Positions 53,823 through 63,065 of a DNA stretch of 64,000 bases are shown here, in pieces. Position 1 is the stretch's first letter. Every line of letters starts with the position of its first letter. Where the stretch lies: the NCBI RefSeq assembly GCF_900188235.1, contig NZ_FZNT01000005.1:186001-250000 (forward strand), given 5' to 3'. The position numbers and the translations under genes are program-made. A model generated the notes under the pieces. That model saw only the letters and a program-made list of their open reading frames with translations, had not been told where the DNA came from and ran no database searches. Source of the DNA: Lutibacter agarilyticus (GTDB lineage: Bacteria > Bacteroidota > Bacteroidia > Flavobacteriales > Flavobacteriaceae).

Positions 53823-55391
53823 ATGGCAATGAAGAACATTAACCCAACAGAAACGAAAGCTTGGGGGAAATTATCAAATCATTTTAACGAATTAAAAGAT
53901 GTACATTTAAAATCACTATTTAATGAAAATAGTAACCGAAAAAATGACTTCACTTTAAATGTAAACGATTTTGAATTTGACTATTCAAAAAACAGAATAA
54001 ATCAAGAAACTATCGATTTGTTAGTTGAATTGGCAAATGAAGTAGATTTAAAAAGCGCTATGGACGCTTATTTTTCAGGAGAAGAAATCAATCAAACTGA
54101 AAAAAGAGCTGTGCTACACACTGCTTTAAGAAGTCAATCAAACAATGAAGTTTTTGTTGATGGTGTTAATGTAAAGCCTGAAATTAAAGCTGCATTAGAT
54201 AAAATTGAAGTTTTCACAAATAAAGTTGTTTCTGGTGATTGGAAAGGATACACAAATAAATCTATTACTGATGTTGTAAATATTGGTATTGGAGGTTCAG
54301 ATTTGGGACCAGACATGGTAGTTGAATCTTTAAAATTCTACAAAAACCACTTAAACGTACATTTTGTATCGAACATTGATGGAGATCACGTACAAGAAGT
54401 TATAAAAGATTTAAATCCTGAAACTACGCTTTTTGTAATTGTATCAAAAACATTTACAACACAAGAAACATTAACCAATGCAACTACCATTAAAAAATGG
54501 TTTACGCAATCAGCTTCTGAAAGTGATGTTGCTAAACATTTTGTGGCAGTTTCAACAAATTTAGAAAAAGTAAAAAACTTTGGAATTGCTTCTGAAAACA
54601 TTTTCCCAATGTGGGATTGGGTTGGAGGTCGTTTTTCTTTATGGAGCGCCGTAGGTCTTTCAATAAGCTTGGCTGTAGGTTACAACAATTTTAAAGAATT
54701 ATTAATTGGTGCTTTTGAAATGGATGAACATTTTAAAAATACGCCATTCGAAAAAAATGCACCTGTAATTTTAAGTTTAATTGGTATTTGGTACACTAAC
54801 TTTTTTGAAGCTGAAAGCGAAGTTATTTTACCATACTCTCAATACTTAAGCAAATTAGCACCTTACTTGCAACAAGCAATTATGGAAAGTAACGGTAAAA
54901 GTGTTGACAGAAATGGAAACCGTGTAAATTACCAAACTGGTAACATTATTTGGGGAGCTCCAGGTTCAAACTCTCAGCATGCATTTATGCAGTTATTACA
55001 CCAAGGAACAAAATTAATTCCTGCTGATTTTATAGGGTTTAAACAATCATTATATGGTGATGTTGATCATCATGAAAAATTAATGGCAAACTTTTTTGGA
55101 CAAACACAAGCATTGGCAGAAGGAAAAACCAAAGAAGAAGCTCATTTAGATTTAAAAACACAAGGTAAATTAGATGAAATTGAAACACTATTACCTTACA
55201 AGGTTTTTGAAGGAAACAAACCGAGTACAGCAATTTTAATTGAAAAACTTACTCCACGTACCTTGGGAAGCTTAATTGCATTTTACGAACATAAAATATT
55301 TATTCAAGGTATTATTTGGAATATTTTTAGTTTTGATCAATTTGGAGTTGAATTAGGTAAAGAATTGGCTCAAAAAAATCTTTCAAAATAG
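53823..55391 (+). CDS. pgi: Glucose-6-phosphate isomerase
   Basis: A 522-residue glycolytic enzyme. Signatures are [15 protein letters not shown], the PGI motif [29 protein letters not shown] and the C-terminal [12 protein letters not shown]. It starts 3 bases after the M23 stop, so it may be cotranscribed. A weak terminator follows. Confidence 0.97.
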   Translation: MAMKNINPTETKAWGKLSNHFNELKDVHLKSLFNENSNRKNDFTLNVNDFEFDYSKNRINQETIDLLVELANEVDLKSAMDAYFSGEEINQTEKRAVLHTALRSQSNNEVFVDGVNVKPEIKAALDKIEVFTNKVVSGDWKGYTNKSITDVVNIGIGGSDLGPDMVVESLKFYKNHLNVHFVSNIDGDHVQEVIKDLNPETTLFVIVSKTFTTQETLTNATTIKKWFTQSASESDVAKHFVAVSTNLEKVKNFGIASENIFPMWDWVGGRFSLWSAVGLSISLAVGYNNFKELLIGAFEMDEHFKNTPFEKNAPVILSLIGIWYTNFFEAESEVILPYSQYLSKLAPYLQQAIMESNGKSVDRNGNRVNYQTGNIIWGAPGSNSQHAFMQLLHQGTKLIPADFIGFKQSLYGDVDHHEKLMANFFGQTQALAEGKTKEEAHLDLKTQGKLDEIETLLPYKVFEGNKPSTAILIEKLTPRTLGSLIAFYEHKIFIQGIIWNIFSFDQFGVELGKELAQKNLSK

Positions 55392-55444
55392 TCAATTTAA
55401 AAAGCTCTCATAAGCAACCTTTTTAAAATTTTAACATCTTTAGT

Positions 55445-55478
55445 AAAACTGCTTGGTATTTAGTTATCAGGCAGTTTT
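55445..55478 (+). terminator. Probable terminator after pgi
   Basis: AAAACTGC pairs with GCAGTTTT across an 18-base loop. The T tract is short, so it is weaker than the others in the window. Confidence 0.5.
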
Positions 55479-55631
55479 AATTATGTGTGAACTTTCCTGA
55501 AATCTTAATGTTTTGTTAAACTATCAACATAAAATCATCAATTATGTTAAAAACTTTAACAATTTAGTAATGATTGACTCATAAAAAGTTCTCATTTTTG
55601 CAGAACATTTAATTCAAATTAAAATTAAGTA

Positions 55632-58169
55632 ATGAAAAATTTAAAAAATTGGCTAACAGTAGTTTTGTTAATTACATCAGTTACTGTTTTTTCTCAAACC
55701 GCACTTTCAGGAAAAGTTGTGGATGAAACTAATCAACCATTGCCAGGCGCAACGGTTGTAATTAAAGGTTCAAAAATTGGAGCTTCAACAGATTTTGATG
55801 GTAACTTCAATTTCGATTCTTCAATTAAGAGCGGAACTCTTATTGTTTCCTTCATTGGATACCAATCTAAATCTGTTTCTTTTAACGGAAGTGGAAGTCT
55901 TGGAACAATTAAATTAGCTCCTTCAGCTGAGTCACTTGATGAAATTGTAATTACCCAAACTTCATTTGCAGTTGACAGAAAAACTCCTGTAGCAGTTTCT
56001 ACAATTAAAGCAAGTTTAATTGAAAACAAATTAGGTACTCAAGAATTTCCTGAGATCTTAAAATCTACACCAGGTGTGTACGCTACTAAATCAGGTGGTG
56101 GATTTGGTGATGGTAGATTAAACTTAAGAGGTTTTAACTCTGAAAACGTAGCTGTATTAATTAACGGGGTTCCTGTGAATGATATGGAGAATGGTAGAGT
56201 TTATTGGAGCAACTGGGCTGGTTTATCAGATGTTACTGGTGCTATGCAAGTGCAAAGAGGTTTAGGAGCTTCTAAAGTTGCTGTACCTTCTATTGGTGGA
56301 ACTATCAATATCTTGTCTAAAACTACTGATATAGAGGCTGGTGGAAGTGCTGGTACTACATTTGGTAATGACAACTATTTTAAAGTAGGTGCTACAGTAT
56401 CAACTGGTTTATTAGAAAGCGGTTTAGCAGCAACTATTTCTGCTGCAAGAACAACTGGAGATGGATATGTTGATGGAACTGAATTTAAAGGAACTAACTA
56501 TTTTGTAAACTTATCTTGGCAAGTTAACCAGGATCATAAAATAGCTTTAACTTCTTTTGGGGCTCCACAACGTCACGGTCAAAGACAAAATAGAAGTTTA
56601 ATCTCTACTATCCAAAATGCTGAAAGTGGAAAAAAATTCAACCCTGACTGGGGAATGAGAGGTGGAAATGTAGTTCATATTGAAGACAACTTTTACCACA
56701 AATCTCAAACATCTTTAAACTGGTATTGGGATATTAATGAAACATCAAACTTATCTACAGCTATTTACGCCTCTTGGGGTAATGGTGGTGGTGGTGGTAC
56801 CGCTGGTACAAACCGTGATTTATTCCAAGTAAGAATTGGTGGAGACGATCAACCAGTAGATATTGATAATATTGTTGACATTAACCGTGCAAATGGTGAG
56901 CAAGGCTTAGGTTCTGAAGCTTATTTAAGAGCTTCAAGAAACGACCATAGCTGGTATGGAATGCTTTCAACTTATGATACAGATTTAGGAGATGATTTTA
57001 AATTAACTGCTGGTTTAGATTTAAGAACTTACACAGGTAAACACTTTTCTGAAGTTACAGATTTATTAGGAGGTAGCTACGCTTTAGATAACGGGAATGT
57101 GAACAACCCTAACGCTGCTTTAAAAGTTGGTGACAAACGTGATTACTATAATGATGGTGAAGTAGGATGGCAAGGTGTATTTGCGCAATTAGAATACGAT
57201 ATCGAAAAAGTATCAGCTTTCGTAGCCTTATCTGGATCAAATACTTCTTACAGAAGAATTGATTACTTCAACTACTTAGATAGTGATGATTTACAAACAA
57301 CTGACAAATATAATTTCTTAGGTTTCCAAGTTAAAGGGGGAGCTAACTACAGAATTAATGATCAACACAACGTTTTTGCAAACTTAGGTTACTTTGAAAA
57401 AGCTGCTAATTTTGATGCTGTTTTCTTAAACTTCGATAACGAACACATTAACGAAGATGCTGAAAATCAAAAAATCTATAGTTTTGAAATTGGTTACGGT
57501 TTTAGAGGTGAAAAATTTGCAGCTAACGTAAACCTTTACAACACATATTGGAATGATAGAACATTAACTCAAAATGTTCAAAACCAAGATGGAACAAACA
57601 GTACAGCTAACATTTTAGGTGTAAATGCAGTTCACAGTGGTATAGAAATAGACTTTACGTATCGTCCAATAGATGCATTATCTTTTTCAGGAATGCTTTC
57701 TTTAGGAAACTGGGAATGGGCTAACGACGTTTTAGATGTTGAAATCTATGATGAAGATCAAAATTTAGTTGATGTTGTTGATTTATATATTGACGGTTTA
57801 AAAGTTTCTGATGCTGCACAAACTACTGCTGCTTTAGGTATGGACTGGAAAATTATGGATAAAACGCACTTTACAGTTGATTACAACTACTTTGCAAACT
57901 TATACGCTCAATACGATCCTAATGATAGAGGAACTGAAGGACAGCCTCAGGCTTGGAAAGCTCCAGACTATAGTACTTTTGATATGAGTTTACGTTACGG
58001 ATTTAAATTAGGAACTTTAGACACTACCTTAACAGGAAGAATGATGAATGTTTTTGATACAGAATATATTGCTGATGCTTTAGACGGTTCTGGTTCAACT
58101 TCAAGTACTGCGCTAGTATGGTACGGTTTCGGAAGAACTTTTTCTGTAAGCGCTAAGATTAACTTTTAA
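55632..58169 (+). CDS. TonB-dependent outer-membrane receptor
   Basis: An 845-residue protein with a signal peptide (MKNLKNWLTVVLLITSVTVFSQ), a carboxypeptidase-regulatory-like domain (about 25-100, GKVVDETNQPLPGATV), a plug (about 118-230, NLRGFNSENVAVLINGVPVNDM) and a 22-strand-type barrel ending WYGFGRTFSVSAKINF. It imports a ligand across the outer membrane using TonB. The following lipoprotein is on the same transcript, 15 bases away, like a SusC/SusD pair, although the lipoprotein is not SusD-like. The ligand is unknown. Confidence 0.95.
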   Translation: MKNLKNWLTVVLLITSVTVFSQTALSGKVVDETNQPLPGATVVIKGSKIGASTDFDGNFNFDSSIKSGTLIVSFIGYQSKSVSFNGSGSLGTIKLAPSAESLDEIVITQTSFAVDRKTPVAVSTIKASLIENKLGTQEFPEILKSTPGVYATKSGGGFGDGRLNLRGFNSENVAVLINGVPVNDMENGRVYWSNWAGLSDVTGAMQVQRGLGASKVAVPSIGGTINILSKTTDIEAGGSAGTTFGNDNYFKVGATVSTGLLESGLAATISAARTTGDGYVDGTEFKGTNYFVNLSWQVNQDHKIALTSFGAPQRHGQRQNRSLISTIQNAESGKKFNPDWGMRGGNVVHIEDNFYHKSQTSLNWYWDINETSNLSTAIYASWGNGGGGGTAGTNRDLFQVRIGGDDQPVDIDNIVDINRANGEQGLGSEAYLRASRNDHSWYGMLSTYDTDLGDDFKLTAGLDLRTYTGKHFSEVTDLLGGSYALDNGNVNNPNAALKVGDKRDYYNDGEVGWQGVFAQLEYDIEKVSAFVALSGSNTSYRRIDYFNYLDSDDLQTTDKYNFLGFQVKGGANYRINDQHNVFANLGYFEKAANFDAVFLNFDNEHINEDAENQKIYSFEIGYGFRGEKFAANVNLYNTYWNDRTLTQNVQNQDGTNSTANILGVNAVHSGIEIDFTYRPIDALSFSGMLSLGNWEWANDVLDVEIYDEDQNLVDVVDLYIDGLKVSDAAQTTAALGMDWKIMDKTHFTVDYNYFANLYAQYDPNDRGTEGQPQAWKAPDYSTFDMSLRYGFKLGTLDTTLTGRMMNVFDTEYIADALDGSGSTSSTALVWYGFGRTFSVSAKINF

Positions 58170-58184
58170 TAAAAATACAAGACA

Positions 58185-59291
58185 ATGAAAAAAATAGTTT
58201 ATTTATTAATGGCATTTACATTGGTATTCACAACAGCTTGTGATCCAATGGAAGATGTTTACGACGAAATTGGTGACATCGAAAAAGTAATCACAGGAGA
58301 TGTTGCTTTTGAGTTAAGCGACGACGATTATGACTTTTTAGAACAAGGTTATGGGAACTTTAGCTCAACAGATGATGCAAAAGAATTGATTCCAGCTTTA
58401 TTAGAGGACAAATACCCTGTTTGGGGAGCAGGTTCTTTAGCGGCTGTTACATTTAAGTTATACAACCCTAAAAGAACAGAAAAAAGCTTAGTAGTTTATA
58501 AGGTTGCTTCTAGTGATTATGCTGATTTAGGATTTACGTATGGTAACTTTTCAAGTTTTGAACAAATCGTTACTTTTTTAGATTGGAAATATCCAAATCC
58601 AGCAGATAGAGTATTAGTTGCTTTAACTTATAAATACTACAACGGAAGTGTAAATACCGTTAAAAACGGATTTATATACGTAAGTGGTGAATGGCAATTT
58701 TTACAAGGATTTACTAGAGATGAGTACAATCAAATGGGTGAAAATTACGACAACTTTACAAGTAAAACAGTTGCTGAAAAAAGAATCCCAATTTTCCTAA
58801 AAGATTATTTAAAATATGAAACTGTTGAAACGGGTGATATACAACCAATAATGTATAACATCTACCAAACTGATTATGATGATATTGATGGTGATGGTAA
58901 AACAGATGATAAAACAGCATACAGCTATGCTTTTTACTGCATATTTGATGGGAATGCTTGGGTTGAATATGAAAACATTATCAACGAAACTATTCAATTT
59001 GGAAACGATGGATCTGTTTGGGTACCAGACAACACTATCAACTATACATTAACTGCAGCTGATTATGAATTAGTTGGAAACGGTCGTTATGGTAACTTTG
59101 ATGTTCGTGCTGGTAAAGCTGAAGAAACTGAAGAAGTTCGATTAGAAAAAATTAACACAATCTTATTAAACAACTTCCCTGCTTCTGAAGAAGGTCAAAA
59201 ATATAGTGTAGACTATAATGTTTATTCTGGTGCTGCTGAAGTATGGAATATGAAAGTTATTTTATCTGGTGGAGCATACGTTCTTCAATAA
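58185..59291 (+). CDS. Repeat-containing lipoprotein paired with the TonB receptor
   Basis: A 368-residue lipoprotein with lipobox Cys19 (FTTAC). I see four copies of one unit, at about 44-94, 108-153, 177-228 and 288-348. Each has the pattern Asp-Tyr, then (Y/D)GNF or DNF, a helix with hydrophobics, a Tyr-Pro or similar, and an aromatic strand such as TFKLYN, TYKYYN, MYNIYQ or DYNVYS. Short pieces like FIYVSGEWQFL, FYCIFDGNAWVEY and VILSGGAYVL end the units. The protein is very acidic and rich in Tyr. It probably binds the receptor's ligand at the cell surface. I do not recognise a named family. Confidence 0.82.
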   Translation: MKKIVYLLMAFTLVFTTACDPMEDVYDEIGDIEKVITGDVAFELSDDDYDFLEQGYGNFSSTDDAKELIPALLEDKYPVWGAGSLAAVTFKLYNPKRTEKSLVVYKVASSDYADLGFTYGNFSSFEQIVTFLDWKYPNPADRVLVALTYKYYNGSVNTVKNGFIYVSGEWQFLQGFTRDEYNQMGENYDNFTSKTVAEKRIPIFLKDYLKYETVETGDIQPIMYNIYQTDYDDIDGDGKTDDKTAYSYAFYCIFDGNAWVEYENIINETIQFGNDGSVWVPDNTINYTLTAADYELVGNGRYGNFDVRAGKAEETEEVRLEKINTILLNNFPASEEGQKYSVDYNVYSGAAEVWNMKVILSGGAYVLQ

Positions 59292-59310
59292 ATAATAATA
59301 CTAATATAAG

Positions 59311-59344
59311 TAAAAAGGGCTATTGTGATGATAGCCCTTTTTTT
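59311..59344 (+). terminator. Terminator of the receptor/lipoprotein operon
   Basis: AAAAAGGGCTAT pairs with ATAGCCCTTTTT around TGTGATG, followed by more T. Confidence 0.92.
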
Positions 59345-59780
59345 ATGCATAAAACTTCAACAGCAATAATTATTTTAAATTGCAGCACAAAATAGTGTAC
59401 CAAGATTTATTTAACAAGCCTAACAAAGGCACTAGTACAATTTTAAATCATTTTTAGGTGTTAAAAACAAATTTAAATTCAATAAAAATAATGTTATTAT
59501 TGTTAATTAAAATAGCAACTCACTAAGCGTTTGCTTTCAATAATTTATTAACTTTAAGTCTATTTAAAAATAACTTCACACAAAACATTTGATTGTTTTT
59601 AATCTACATAATTTCAAAATTAATTGTACATTTTTTTAAAAATAATTCTACAATATTTAAAAATATATACTAGTCTTTTTTCAAAACTTATACAGGTAAC
59701 TCACAAAGTTTATGCGCATGATTGACAATGTTTATACGTATAAAAGACAAAATTTATTAGGGAAATAAATTGGGTAATCA

Positions 59781-59814
59781 TAAAAAACTCCTGAAGTTAA
59801 TACTTCAGGAGTTT
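59781..59814 (-). terminator. Terminator of the endonuclease I gene
   Basis: AAACTCCTGAAGT pairs with ACTTCAGGAGTTT around a TAAT loop. The T run is on the minus strand, matching the endonuclease gene. Confidence 0.9.
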
Positions 59815-59862
59815 CTAGTTGATATACTAAAACCTTAATAGTTTAAAAAAGGTTTCATTAAT

Positions 59863-61683
59863 TTATTGTTTAACTATTTTCAACAACTGAGGCTCACTTG
59901 TATTTAATTGAATATAATAAACTCCCGAAGGTTGGTTTTCAATATCTAAAAGAATCTTTCCATAGTTTACAGGATATATTTTTGAACTTAGTAGTGAAGA
60001 TTGAACATTATAAATTTCAACTTCAATAAATTCTGTTTCAAAAGGAATGCTAATTTCAAATCTACCAGAACTTGGATTTGGAAACGCTAAAACGGTCTCA
60101 AATAATTCAACTTGTTTTGTAATTGCACCTTCACAATCTATAGCAGACTTTACTTCAACAAAATCACCGTTAATTACAGGCACGGTAAAGTTTGTAGAAC
60201 TAGTTTCAAACAACTCATTTCCATTCACAAAAACGATAAAAGGTGCTGTACCTTTAGCAACCTCAACTATGGCTTTGTTTGCCTTTATAGTTGCTTTTCC
60301 TGCAATAGTTCCTCCAGATTCAATACTTACAGTAAAACATTGTTCATAGTTTTTTGCTGCAACAGCTATACAAAAATCGTAAGTACCTGCTGGTAAATTT
60401 TCAATAGTTCGAGTAGTTGAGAAGTTATAATTAATACCATTTACTTCAGTTGTGTAATTATAATTTGCAATTGCTGAAATGCTTATAATTCCGTTTTCTT
60501 TACCTGAACACGTTTCACTAATCGTTTCTATTTCAAAATTAGTAGAAGGTAACGTAAAGGCATTTGTTTTAACCGCTAAATTTTCACTTGCAACAGACAA
60601 ATTATTTGAGCCATCACGTGCTTTAATTGTAATATTATAGTTTGTATTGGCACTTAAATTTGAAATTGAAGTAGCTGTGGTATTTGCAGTTTGAAGATAA
60701 ACACCGTCTACATAAATTAAATAATCAATTACAATGGTATTATCGGTTGAAGCAGTCCAATTTAAATCTAAAGAACTATCTGTTATATTTGAAGCTACAA
60801 CATTAGTTGGTTGCGTTGGTGGTTCAGTATCAGATGGGTTTGTCATTTCCCATTTATCTTCTGCTGCAGTTGCACCACCCCAAATTAAAGTCGCTAAATA
60901 CGGGTTATCAATAAACGGGTTTCTATTACCTTGAATTCCTTCAATTACAGGATTTCGTTGTTCTTCAAAAGCTGAAACAGGATCTTCTACGTTCCATTTT
61001 AAAAACAAATCAATCATATTTTGATCTACAGCTAAACCCTCTCCAACACCTACTTTAATGGGCAAACATTGCGTTTCTGAAATTCTTGAACCATCTCCAT
61101 GATAACGCACATACATATACATTACAATACGTGCTACATCTCCTTTCCACTCATCTCCTGGGTACCAACCACCATTACTTGAAACGGTTCCTGGATCACC
61201 ACTTCCGTCAGTAAATTTTTTATTACTTCTAGCGCTGTTTTGTTCTGCATCAGCAGGTTTTAAGTTATGCACATCGGTTCCTGGACCTGGTTCATCAGTA
61301 ACTAGACGTGGATCAGCCAAAGATTTTGCAAATACATGCTCCCTATTCCACCTTCCAACATCACCACCTCCATTATCAGTTAGTGTTTTATTTCTAGTCC
61401 TGTCAGTTTTTGTAAAACCATCAGTATCATTATATCCATAAATTAACAATACATTGGTGTTGACTGTCGGATCTTCATCAACCTGCGATAATACATCCCA
61501 AGTATCTGTGCTAGAATCTGTATAAGGAATTCCTGTGTGTGTAGATGTTAATCGAGTTGAAAGTTCTAAAAATAGCTCGTTACCTGTTTTATCAAAATCC
61601 AATCCATTGTAATAAGCAGGGATTGTTTGTGCATAAATAGAAACACTTAGTGCTAGTAATAAATAAAGTATTATTTTTTTCAC
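59863..61683 (-). CDS. Secreted endonuclease I with fibronectin III and type IX sorting domains
   Basis: A 606-residue exported nuclease. After a signal peptide (residues 1-18), an endonuclease I domain covers about 20-280, with WNREHVF at 112-118, DVHNLKPAD around 137-145 and NSARSNKKF. This is a beta-beta-alpha-metal-type active site that cuts DNA without sequence specificity. A fibronectin III-like domain (about 290-375, QPTNVVASNITDSSLDLNW) and a type IX C-terminal sorting domain follow (last 75 residues, AFPNPSSGRFEISIP). It should be released or anchored outside the cell. It converges on the receptor/lipoprotein operon. Confidence 0.95.
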   Translation of the reverse strand: MKKIILYLLLALSVSIYAQTIPAYYNGLDFDKTGNELFLELSTRLTSTHTGIPYTDSSTDTWDVLSQVDEDPTVNTNVLLIYGYNDTDGFTKTDRTRNKTLTDNGGGDVGRWNREHVFAKSLADPRLVTDEPGPGTDVHNLKPADAEQNSARSNKKFTDGSGDPGTVSSNGGWYPGDEWKGDVARIVMYMYVRYHGDGSRISETQCLPIKVGVGEGLAVDQNMIDLFLKWNVEDPVSAFEEQRNPVIEGIQGNRNPFIDNPYLATLIWGGATAAEDKWEMTNPSDTEPPTQPTNVVASNITDSSLDLNWTASTDNTIVIDYLIYVDGVYLQTANTTATSISNLSANTNYNITIKARDGSNNLSVASENLAVKTNAFTLPSTNFEIETISETCSGKENGIISISAIANYNYTTEVNGINYNFSTTRTIENLPAGTYDFCIAVAAKNYEQCFTVSIESGGTIAGKATIKANKAIVEVAKGTAPFIVFVNGNELFETSSTNFTVPVINGDFVEVKSAIDCEGAITKQVELFETVLAFPNPSSGRFEISIPFETEFIEVEIYNVQSSLLSSKIYPVNYGKILLDIENQPSGVYYIQLNTSEPQLLKIVKQ

Positions 61684-61796
61684 GTCAAAAAGTTTAAATA
61701 TGCTGTAAATTTATTACTATTTTAGAACTTAAAATAATAATACAGCAATATTAACTTTCTGTCTTAAATTAAAATATGATTTCAATAATAATTTGC

Positions 61797-61804
61797 TATT
61801 TTTG
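61797..61804 (+). promoter_or_regulatory. -7 promoter element for the 61827 gene
   Basis: TATTTTTG, 22 bases before the ATG. Confidence 0.55.
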
Positions 61805-61826
61805 TTTCAACTAAAAACTATCAATT

Positions 61827-62261
61827 ATGACAAAAATGATTCACTCTTATTGGGCTTACATTGTATTAATTATTTTAATTGTAGCCGTTGTAAACGCAAT
61901 AATGGGATTGACTTCAAAAAAAGAATTCAGTGATAAAAGCTTGCGTATATCGCTATTTACTTTAATTGCTGCACACATACAATTACTTATAGGGTTTGTA
62001 GCCTTTTACACTTCAACTTATTACGAAATGATGCGCACCGTTGGAATGGGAGAAGTCATGAAGAATAGTGATTTAAGAAAGATGTTAATTGAACATCCTT
62101 TGGTTGGAATTATAGCTATTACATTAATTACAATCGGTTTTTCTAAACATAAAAAGAAAACTACAGATGTAGCTAAGTATAAAACAATTGCTGCTTTTTA
62201 CGGTATTGCATTGTTATTAATATTAAGTAGAATCCCTTGGTCACAATGGTTTTCAAACTAA
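61827..62261 (+). CDS. Four-helix membrane protein of unknown function
   Basis: A 144-residue integral membrane protein with helices at about 8-28, 42-62, 90-105 and 120-137. His51 (AAHIQLLIGF) and His90 (EHPLVGII) lie in or next to helices, which resembles cytochrome b-like proteins. Homologs are widespread in Bacteroidetes without a known function. It is monocistronic with its own promoter and terminator. Confidence 0.82.
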   Translation: MTKMIHSYWAYIVLIILIVAVVNAIMGLTSKKEFSDKSLRISLFTLIAAHIQLLIGFVAFYTSTYYEMMRTVGMGEVMKNSDLRKMLIEHPLVGIIAITLITIGFSKHKKKTTDVAKYKTIAAFYGIALLLILSRIPWSQWFSN

Positions 62262-62270
62262 AAATTTAAT

Positions 62271-62297
62271 CTCCTAAGCATTTTTGCCTAGGTTTTT
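62271..62297 (+). terminator. Terminator after the four-helix membrane protein
   Basis: CCTAAGC pairs with GCCTAGG (one mismatch) around ATTTTT, followed by seven T. Confidence 0.75.
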
Positions 62298-62306
62298 TTA
62301 TCTCTT

Positions 62307-63038
62307 ATGAAAAAAATATTGACATACATTTTATCTGTAGTATTTTACTTTTTTTACGGTTTTTTATTGCTGTTTTTTCACGCACTACAATGGCTAGGAT
62401 TTAACATTGGTGGATATAAAGGGCATAAAGCTGCGGTTGATATCATGAATTGTAGCCTTACTTATTTACTGTATATTTTAGGAACACGCATTACCTTTAT
62501 TAACAACCAAAATATTCCTACAGGAGTTCCGTTGATTTTTGTTTCAAACCATCAAAGCATGCATGATATCTGCCCTTTGGCATGTCATCTAAAAAAATAC
62601 CATCCTAAATTTGTTTCTAAAATTGAATTAGGAAAAGGAATTCCAAGTGTATCTTATAATCTAACACACGGTGGTTCTGTATTAATTGACAGAAAAGATC
62701 CTAGACAATCTTTAACTGCAATTAAAGACTTTGGAAAATACATTGAAAAAAACAAGTACGCAGCTGTAATTTATCCTGAAGGAACTCGAAGTAAAGATGG
62801 CGTTCCTAAGCGTTTTTCAGAAAATGGCTTAAAAATGTTGACCAAATTTGCTCCTTCAGCCTATGTAGTTCCAATTACAATTAACAACTGTTGGAAACTA
62901 AATAAATTCGGCATGTTTCCTTTAGAAATAGGGGTTCATGTTACCTTTGAAGTGCACGAACCAATAGAGGCTAAGTCTATGAAATTTGAAGACTTGTTTC
63001 AAAAAGTTGAGAGTACAATAAAAAATTCCGTAGTTTAG
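62307..63038 (+). CDS. 1-acyl-sn-glycerol-3-phosphate acyltransferase (PlsC-like)
   Basis: A 243-residue membrane-bound acyltransferase of phospholipid synthesis. An N-terminal membrane helix (about 8-30) precedes the catalytic HX4D motif (NHQSMHD near residue 83) and the PEGTRSKDG motif near residue 158. The acyl-ACP desaturase gene follows 27 bases later, so both probably act in membrane-lipid formation. Confidence 0.92.
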   Translation: MKKILTYILSVVFYFFYGFLLLFFHALQWLGFNIGGYKGHKAAVDIMNCSLTYLLYILGTRITFINNQNIPTGVPLIFVSNHQSMHDICPLACHLKKYHPKFVSKIELGKGIPSVSYNLTHGGSVLIDRKDPRQSLTAIKDFGKYIEKNKYAAVIYPEGTRSKDGVPKRFSENGLKMLTKFAPSAYVVPITINNCWKLNKFGMFPLEIGVHVTFEVHEPIEAKSMKFEDLFQKVESTIKNSVV

Positions 63039-63065
63039 TGGCCTACTAAACTAAAAAAAATAGAC

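Larger units (their letters stand above)
59292..59862. other. Gene-free interval between the lipoprotein and endonuclease genes
   Basis: Apart from terminators at both ends (59311-59344 and 59781-59814), about 430 very AT-rich bases hold no credible frame. The only notable sequence is a 14-base palindrome TTTATACGTATAAA at 59731-59744, near TATGCGCAT. It could hide a small RNA or a lost gene, but I see no direct evidence of either. Confidence 0.5.

Noticed and set aside
59722-59744. A TTGACA followed 17 bases later by TATAAA, like a sigma-70 promoter of E. coli type.
   Set aside because: Bacteroidetes use TAnnTTTG elements, no gene follows on that strand, and such a match is expected by chance in AT-rich DNA.
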